A stretch of 64,000 nucleotides of DNA from Acidimicrobiales bacterium (lineage in GTDB: Bacteria; Actinomycetota; Acidimicrobiia; Acidimicrobiales; Aldehydirespiratoraceae): NCBI GenBank assembly GCA_029263175.1, contig JAJCXZ010000077.1:1-64000 (forward strand). The letters run 5' to 3'. Shown piece after piece: positions 59,721 through 64,000 of the stretch. Both the position numbers and the translations under genes were made by a program. The notes below the pieces were generated by a model that was given only the letters and a program-made list of their open reading frames with translations, made no database searches and was not told the origin of the DNA. Positions within the stretch are counted from its first letter, which is position 1, and the number at the start of each line of letters is the position of its first letter.

Positions 59721-60557
59721 ATGGGATTTCGGCTCGCAACCATCGACGATCGAGCTGTGCTGATCGACGGCGATCACTGGCACGATCTGGCCGCCGCTTC
59801 ACGTGGCCAACTGAGCGGTGACCCGATGGAAGCCATTCGTCGGCACGTCGAGCTCCATGAGTTCGCGGCAGAGTTGGGCGGCCGTCAGCCCGCCGGTTCG
59901 GTTGCCGATGCCTCGTTCGGGCCGCCCGTGCCTCGGCCGAAGAACTCCTTCGGCATCGGCCTGAACTACCAGGCCCACGCCGATGAAGCGGACATGGAGC
60001 TTCCGAAAAACCCGCTCGTCTTCACGAAGTTCCCGAGCTGCATCGTTGGTCCCACTGCCGACGTCGAGCTCCGCACGGAGACGGGCGACTACGAGGCCGA
60101 ACTCGTCGTCGTCATCGGCGACGGAGGTCGCGACATCCGGGCGGAATCGGCTTGGGACCACGTCGTTGGTTTGACCATCGGTCAGGACATCTCCGATCGT
60201 CGCCTGCAATTCGCGGCCAAACCGCCGCACTTCGATCTCGGCAAGTCGCGCGACACCTACGGGCCGATCGGACCAGCGCTGGTGTCCACGGATCTGATCG
60301 ACGACACGACGGACCTCACCGTCACGTGTTCGATCAACGGCGAGGAACGTCAGAACGGCAACACCTCCCAGCTGATCTTCGACGTACCCGCACTCATCGC
60401 GTATATCTCCGCGATCCTCACCCTCGAACCTGGCGATGTGATCTTCACCGGCACGCCAGAAGGCGTTGGCGCGATGCAGGGCAAGTACCTGGCGCCCGGT
60501 GACGAGATCGTCACCACCATCACCGGCCTGGGGTCAATGACGAACCGCTGCGTGTAG
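59721..60557 (+). CDS. Fumarylacetoacetate hydrolase family protein
   Basis: 278 residues. FGIGLNYQAHADEADMELPKNPLVFTKFPSCIVGP, YEAELVVVIGDGGRDI, GLTIGQDISDRRLQFA and GDVIFTGTPEGVGAM give the metal-binding Glu/Asp set of the FAH family. It hydrolyses acylpyruvates or related ring-cleavage products. AGGAG precedes the ATG. The stop codon lies in the loop of a 9-bp hairpin. Confidence 0.9.
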   Translation: MGFRLATIDDRAVLIDGDHWHDLAAASRGQLSGDPMEAIRRHVELHEFAAELGGRQPAGSVADASFGPPVPRPKNSFGIGLNYQAHADEADMELPKNPLVFTKFPSCIVGPTADVELRTETGDYEAELVVVIGDGGRDIRAESAWDHVVGLTIGQDISDRRLQFAAKPPHFDLGKSRDTYGPIGPALVSTDLIDDTTDLTVTCSINGEERQNGNTSQLIFDVPALIAYISAILTLEPGDVIFTGTPEGVGAMQGKYLAPGDEIVTTITGLGSMTNRCV

Positions 60558-60636
60558 CGGTTCGACGCGTCCGCGGACGCGTGGCAGGCACGGCTGAGAT
60601 CTCGACTGTCAGACCCCCTTCGTACACTCAGTCGAG
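60541..60636. repeat. Array of palindromes after FAH gene
   Basis: Three nested symmetric units. CGAACCGCT/AGCGGTTCG with a 6-nt loop (60541-60564, over the FAH stop). The perfect 18-bp palindrome ACGCGTCCGCGGACGCGT (60565-60582). CTCGACTG/CAGTCGAG (60601-60636) around TCAGACCCCCTTCGTACACT. The rest of the 248-bp gap to 60805 holds a CCAAAC/GTTTGG dyad and two direct copies of AGTGGGTAGTG, and no gene. Confidence 0.8.
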
Positions 60637-60805
60637 CGGAGCTCGACCAGGCCGCTTTGCCTCCCACCCCAGTGAGAGAACACTTGGGCGGTCCAAACCA
60701 GGTAGTCGTGTTTGGAGAGTGTCGTGGGTGTTGCCTGTGCCATCGGAAGCGACATTCGGCCGAGGCCAGTGGGTAGTGGGAAGTGGGTAGTGCCAGACTG
60801 CGCCC

Positions 60806-61324
60806 ATGAACATTCTCACTGCTCTGCGAACCAAGCGAGACACCCGTGCGTACACCGACGCGCCGGTTGATGACGAGGTGCTCGGTCGGGTGCTCGATGC
60901 GGCGCGGATGGCTGGTTCGGCGAAGAACAAGCAACCCGTACGGCTCGTGGTGGTCACCGATCACGACGACAAGGTTGCGCTGAGCGCCACGGGCGATTTC
61001 GCCCAATGGATTCATGGGGCGCCGATCGTGATCGTGGCGTGTCACGAGAGCGGCGGAAGCGTGCGGTTGCAGTTCGACGTTGGGCGCCATCTCCAGAACC
61101 TGATGGTTGCAGCCCATGGCGAGGGCCTCGCCACCTGCCCCGTCACCATTCATCGCGCTGATGATGTCGCCGCAATTCTCGGTGTGCCAAAGGGATTCGA
61201 GGCGTCGATGTTCGTCACCCTCGGTTGGCCGGCCCCGGGCGGCGAAGCCCCGGCGGCCATTGCCGGCCCCCGTCTCGACATGGATGACTACGCCATGCGT
61301 GGTCGCTGGACGGCAGCCGAGTAG
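60806..61324 (+). CDS. Nitroreductase family protein
   Basis: 172 residues, FMN-binding. ALRTKRDTRAYTDAPVDDEVLGRVLDAARMAGSAKNKQPVRLVVV is the typical opening, followed by DVGRHLQNLMVAAHGEGLATCPVTIH and FVTLGWPAP. It reduces nitro, quinone or flavin substrates with NAD(P)H. It lies 3 nt before the dehalogenase-like gene, so the two are surely co-expressed; it may supply electrons. Confidence 0.88.
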   Translation: MNILTALRTKRDTRAYTDAPVDDEVLGRVLDAARMAGSAKNKQPVRLVVVTDHDDKVALSATGDFAQWIHGAPIVIVACHESGGSVRLQFDVGRHLQNLMVAAHGEGLATCPVTIHRADDVAAILGVPKGFEASMFVTLGWPAPGGEAPAAIAGPRLDMDDYAMRGRWTAAE

Positions 61325-61327
61325 CTG

Positions 61328-62545
61328 ATGCACACCGGTCGAGGCGACGCCGCGAAACGAGCGAGGACACGAGCACTGATCCCGGTGTCAGCTGATTCGT
61401 CCGACGCGGGATGCGGGTTCTGCGTCGGTGATGACTTCGAGCGGTTCAGCCAGGTCGACGATGTGTTCAGCCGATCACGCTTCGATCCCGAGATTCACAG
61501 CGACAAAGCCGACCGCTTCTACTCGACCTATCGCCGCCCACTCGCCGATTGGCGGGCAGCCAAGGGGTTCCAGCAGAACGACTACGCCTTCCGCAACGCC
61601 ACCTGGCACGTGGCCGATGTGTTTGCCGAGATGTATGAGGACGATGATCGTCGAGATGGTTTCCTCGACCCCCTGTCGATGTTGCGCGAGGGCGCCACTG
61701 AGCGCCACGAGATGGGGACGCCTGAGCGTGCCGCCCAACTCTTGAAGCACGCGGCCGCCGCCGCGGGCGCTGACCTCGTCGGGGTCACGGCCTACGACCA
61801 TCGATGGACCTACACCGAACGGTTCTCGGTTCAGACCGGTGGCGCCAAGCCCAACGATCTGCCTGAAGATCTCGACAACGTGATCGTGATCGGCCAGGCC
61901 ATGGACTCGACGCTGATCGACACGGCCCCGTCGGCCTTGTCCGGGGCCGCGACCGGCATGGGTTACAGCCACGATGCGGTCGTGCTCCTGACCTTGGCGC
62001 AGTACATCCGCAACCTCGGCTACCAGGCGATCCCGAGTATGAACGACACCGCTCTCGCCATTCCCTACGCCATCAAGGCAGGTCTCGGTGAGTACGGCAA
62101 ACACGGGCTCGTGATCACCCCGGAGTTCGGCACGAGCGTGCGCTTCGGCAAGATCTTCACCGATCTGCCACTCGTCCATGACCATCCGATTCGCTTTGGC
62201 GTGAAGGAGATGTGCGAGATCTGCAACGCCTGCTCGAAGGGGTGCCCGTCCAAGGCCATCCCTGACGCGGCGCCGTCGACCGATCGCCACAACAAGTCGA
62301 ATCTGGTCGGTGTGAAGAAGTGGTCGATCGACGGCGAGAAGTGCTTCAACTATTGGTCGAAGATCAACAGCGACTGCTCGGTGTGTGTGCGGGTCTGCCC
62401 GTATACGAGGGACTACACGCGGCGTCGCAATCGTGCCTGGCAGAGACTGGCGGCGTCACCGCTGCGGCGGTTGGCACTCTGGATCGACCGAAGGCAGGGC
62501 GGAGGTGAGCGTCACCAGACCGAGGACTGGTGGCCGGCCGGGTAG
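61328..62545 (+). CDS. Reductive-dehalogenase-like Fe-S/corrinoid protein
   Basis: 405 residues. GYSHDAVVLLTLAQYIRNLGYQ, SMNDTALAIPYAIKAGLGEYGKHGLVITPEFGTSVRFGKIFTDLPL matches the RdhA catalytic domain. CEICNACSKGCP and CFNYWSKINSDCSVCVRVCPY are its two [4Fe-4S] motifs. There is no Tat signal and no RdhB anchor gene nearby, and no reductase domain at the C-terminus, so it is not a classical respiratory RdhA nor the fused aerobic type. QueG is a relative but lacks this N-terminal half. The electron donor and substrate are unknown. Confidence 0.85.
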   Translation: MHTGRGDAAKRARTRALIPVSADSSDAGCGFCVGDDFERFSQVDDVFSRSRFDPEIHSDKADRFYSTYRRPLADWRAAKGFQQNDYAFRNATWHVADVFAEMYEDDDRRDGFLDPLSMLREGATERHEMGTPERAAQLLKHAAAAAGADLVGVTAYDHRWTYTERFSVQTGGAKPNDLPEDLDNVIVIGQAMDSTLIDTAPSALSGAATGMGYSHDAVVLLTLAQYIRNLGYQAIPSMNDTALAIPYAIKAGLGEYGKHGLVITPEFGTSVRFGKIFTDLPLVHDHPIRFGVKEMCEICNACSKGCPSKAIPDAAPSTDRHNKSNLVGVKKWSIDGEKCFNYWSKINSDCSVCVRVCPYTRDYTRRRNRAWQRLAASPLRRLALWIDRRQGGGERHQTEDWWPAG

Positions 62546-62561
62546 GCGTTGGGTCAGGTCG

Positions 62562-63125
62562 CTAGAACCTGATCGTTGCCATCGTCACCGGCTCGGCGAC
62601 GCCGGGCCAGGTGCCCGCCAAGTGTGGCGAGGCGGGCTGGGGGCCGGGTTCGAGCACGTAGTGGAGTTCGACGTCGGTGGCGTCGGATGCGCCGCCGCTG
62701 CCTTTCACGTGGACGGTGTTTTTGCGCTCGATGGTGCCGTCAGGTGTGAGGATCTCGAGCTTGACCTGGGAATCGCCCTCGATGATGGTGCGGATCAGTT
62801 CGGCCCGATAGACCGGGTCGCCGAAGCCGTTGTAGACCCATCGGGTCCCGAGTGCCGAGTGCTCCAGCGTGGCCACGAACCAGTCGTCGGCTCCTTCGAG
62901 AGGAGCGGCGCGGTAGGTGAGTGGGATCTGCAGCGTGCGGCCATCACTCGCGGTGATGATGTGGGTCTCGATGCCGACATCCCCAGCCGGGTCGTCGAAG
63001 CGGTAGGCCCCGAGTAGTGCCAATTCGGTGTCGGGCGACAGGTCGAGCTCCGCAAGGGTCGGGATGTACGCCTGCAAGAGCTCGAGCTTGCTCGGGCGGA
63101 GAGTGGCCTGGTGGAGGATCGCCAT
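62562..63125 (-). CDS. Maltokinase N-terminal cap-like protein
   Basis: 187 residues. ATLRPSKLELLQAYIPTL, LLGAYRFDDPAGDVGIETHII and LTYRAAPLEGADDWFVATLEHSALGTRWVYNGFGDPVY match the N-cap domain of actinobacterial maltokinase, here as a stand-alone protein without the kinase lobe. Function is unknown. It is convergent with the dehalogenase-like gene and divergent from the next gene. Confidence 0.82.
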   Translation of the reverse strand: MAILHQATLRPSKLELLQAYIPTLAELDLSPDTELALLGAYRFDDPAGDVGIETHIITASDGRTLQIPLTYRAAPLEGADDWFVATLEHSALGTRWVYNGFGDPVYRAELIRTIIEGDSQVKLEILTPDGTIERKNTVHVKGSGGASDATDVELHYVLEPGPQPASPHLAGTWPGVAEPVTMATIRF

Positions 63126-63158
63126 GCTCGGACCCTAACGGAGGCGAGACTGTCGGGG

Positions 63159-63785
63159 ATGAGTGATCAAACAGCCATTCGAACCGAGGATGATCTCGAA
63201 CGGATCATCGGTGCCCCGAGCGAGTTCGTGCGAACGAAGGTCATCGATGCGCTTGATGACGTCATGCGGGAGTTCGTTGCCCGCTCGCCGCTTGTCTTCG
63301 CGTCAACCATCGATGAGGACGGCCGTGTGGACGTATCACCGAAGGGCGACCCGCCGGGCTTCGTCGAGGTCGAGGACAACGGCGATCTGCTGATCCCGGA
63401 GCGGCCCGGAAACAAGCTCGCCTTCGGGTTCCGCAACATCCTGCGCAACCAGCAGATCGGACTGATCTTCCTCGTACCGCAACAACGTGAGACCCTTCGG
63501 GTCAAGGGGATCGCCACCCTGCATCACGATGCCGAGGTGCTCGACCGCATGCAGGTCAGCGGCAAGTCGGCGCTGCTCTACACGCGGGTGCAGATCGAGG
63601 AGTGCTTTTACCACTGTGGGAAGGCGCTCATTCGGTCGAAGCTGTGGCAGTCGGCGGGGTCCGGTGAGGCAGCGGAGTCTCTGGGTGCCCGAAGCCTCGC
63701 TGCTCTTGGCGGCGAGCCGACTGCCGAATCAGTGGTGGCGATGGAAGACCTTCTTGAGCAGGGCTACGCCGACCACCTGTACTGA
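63159..63785 (+). CDS. Pyridoxamine 5'-phosphate oxidase family flavoprotein (MSMEG_1061 type)
   Basis: 208 residues. FVARSPLVFASTIDEDGRVDVSPKGDPPGFVEV, LLIPERPGNKLAFGFRNILRNQQIGLIFLVP and LRVKGIATLHHD are split-barrel FMN/F420-binding motifs of this family. EECFYHCGKALIRSKLW is its C-terminal signature. The redox substrate is unknown. ATG 63159 is used. Confidence 0.86.
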   Translation: MSDQTAIRTEDDLERIIGAPSEFVRTKVIDALDDVMREFVARSPLVFASTIDEDGRVDVSPKGDPPGFVEVEDNGDLLIPERPGNKLAFGFRNILRNQQIGLIFLVPQQRETLRVKGIATLHHDAEVLDRMQVSGKSALLYTRVQIEECFYHCGKALIRSKLWQSAGSGEAAESLGARSLAALGGEPTAESVVAMEDLLEQGYADHLY

Positions 63786-63842
63786 TGCAGCTCTGACTGG
63801 AGCCGGTGTTGGACCAGAGGCCCGAACCCCTATGGTGTCCCG

Positions 63843-64000
63843 ATGGCTACCTACGAATGTCCCTCATGCGGAATGTCTGTCAACGCCACCTGTGGTCACT
63901 GCGACGCGCCGCTGGTCAACGACACCTTGGTGAAGGACGACGGTTCTTCGGTCGGGATCTCCGTGTGTCCCAACGGTCACGGCAAGATCAAGTCGCCGCT
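63843..64000 (+). CDS. Zinc-ribbon protein, cut by window end
   Basis: The first ~52 codons of a rightward gene: MATYECPSCGMSVNATCGHCDAP, then a CPNGHGKIKSP motif, with two CxxC pairs and a later Cys/His. It looks like a small zinc-binding protein. The end lies outside the window and no family is assigned. Confidence 0.7.
   Translation, partial: MATYECPSCGMSVNATCGHCDAPLVNDTLVKDDGSSVGISVCPNGHGKIKSP

Noticed and set aside
61328-62545. Epoxyqueuosine reductase QueG
   Set aside because: QueG shares the Fe-S motifs but not the long N-terminal half with NDYAFRN and DPLSMLREGATERHEMG, which follows RdhA-type proteins. It is kept as the less likely alternative.

Overview
The window is a high-GC actinobacterial chromosome segment that starts at the replication origin. 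The gene order dnaN-dnaA-rpmH-rnpA-yidD-yidC-jag-rsmG-parA-parB-cwlM-trxA-trxB-(anti-sigma)-sigM-DUF6049-cca is the one known from Mycobacterium. DUF5318, an F420-type LLM oxidoreductase, a mycothiol-type DinB-fold enzyme and SoxR also point to Actinobacteria. The combination, with low identity to mycobacterial proteins and frequent GTG/TTG starts, suggests an Acidimicrobiia-like lineage (Ilumatobacter type). That placement is inference, not a search result.

Layout. 1-9.7 kb: origin region, with dnaN (cut by the window edge) and dnaA leftward, then ribosome/RNase P/membrane-insertase genes and parAB with two parS-like sites rightward. 8.6-16.7 kb: a leftward block encoding a CwlM-like pseudo-amidase, thioredoxin and its reductase, a membrane protein, an anti-sigma factor, a SigM-type sigma factor with no normal start codon, DegV, a large DUF6049 membrane protein and an acetyltransferase. 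16.7-25.7 kb: HDAC-like deacetylase, tRNA nucleotidyltransferase, panB, a gene bounded by inverted hairpin repeats, a three-subunit transhydrogenase (leftward) and an asparaginase. 25.8-29.3 kb: rpsF-ssb-rpsR-rplI and dnaB. 29.3-31.7 kb: an accessory stretch with an EAL protein, two small membrane proteins and three copies of a highly structured, unrecognised repeat. 31.7-43.2 kb: CoA-dependent and amine metabolism, a sphingosine-phosphate-lyase-like enzyme and a secreted M23/M28/SLH protein. 43.2-48.6 kb: F420-type oxidoreductase, SoxR, a Rieske fusion protein and superoxide dismutase. 48.6-64 kb: catabolic genes (zinc alcohol dehydrogenase, enolase-superfamily enzyme, PLP enzyme, MFS), YaaA, a DmdA-like aminomethyltransferase, an aromatic-degradation set under a TetR regulator, and a nitroreductase paired with a reductive-dehalogenase-like protein.

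The most unusual items are: (1) three copies of a ~120-bp element at 30.86-31.58 kb with an invariant core, a variable but self-complementary closing stem and a second hairpin with a fixed loop; (2) a SoxR / Rieske-helical fusion / Fe-Mn SOD cluster; (3) a cassette between panB and pntB whose ends are inverted hairpins; (4) a short reductive-dehalogenase-like protein coupled to a nitroreductase; (5) a sigma factor whose complete N-terminus can only be reached from an AUC start or by reading through the degV stop; (6) 15-bp tandem duplications at or near the ends of three genes, one unit of which recurs in parA.
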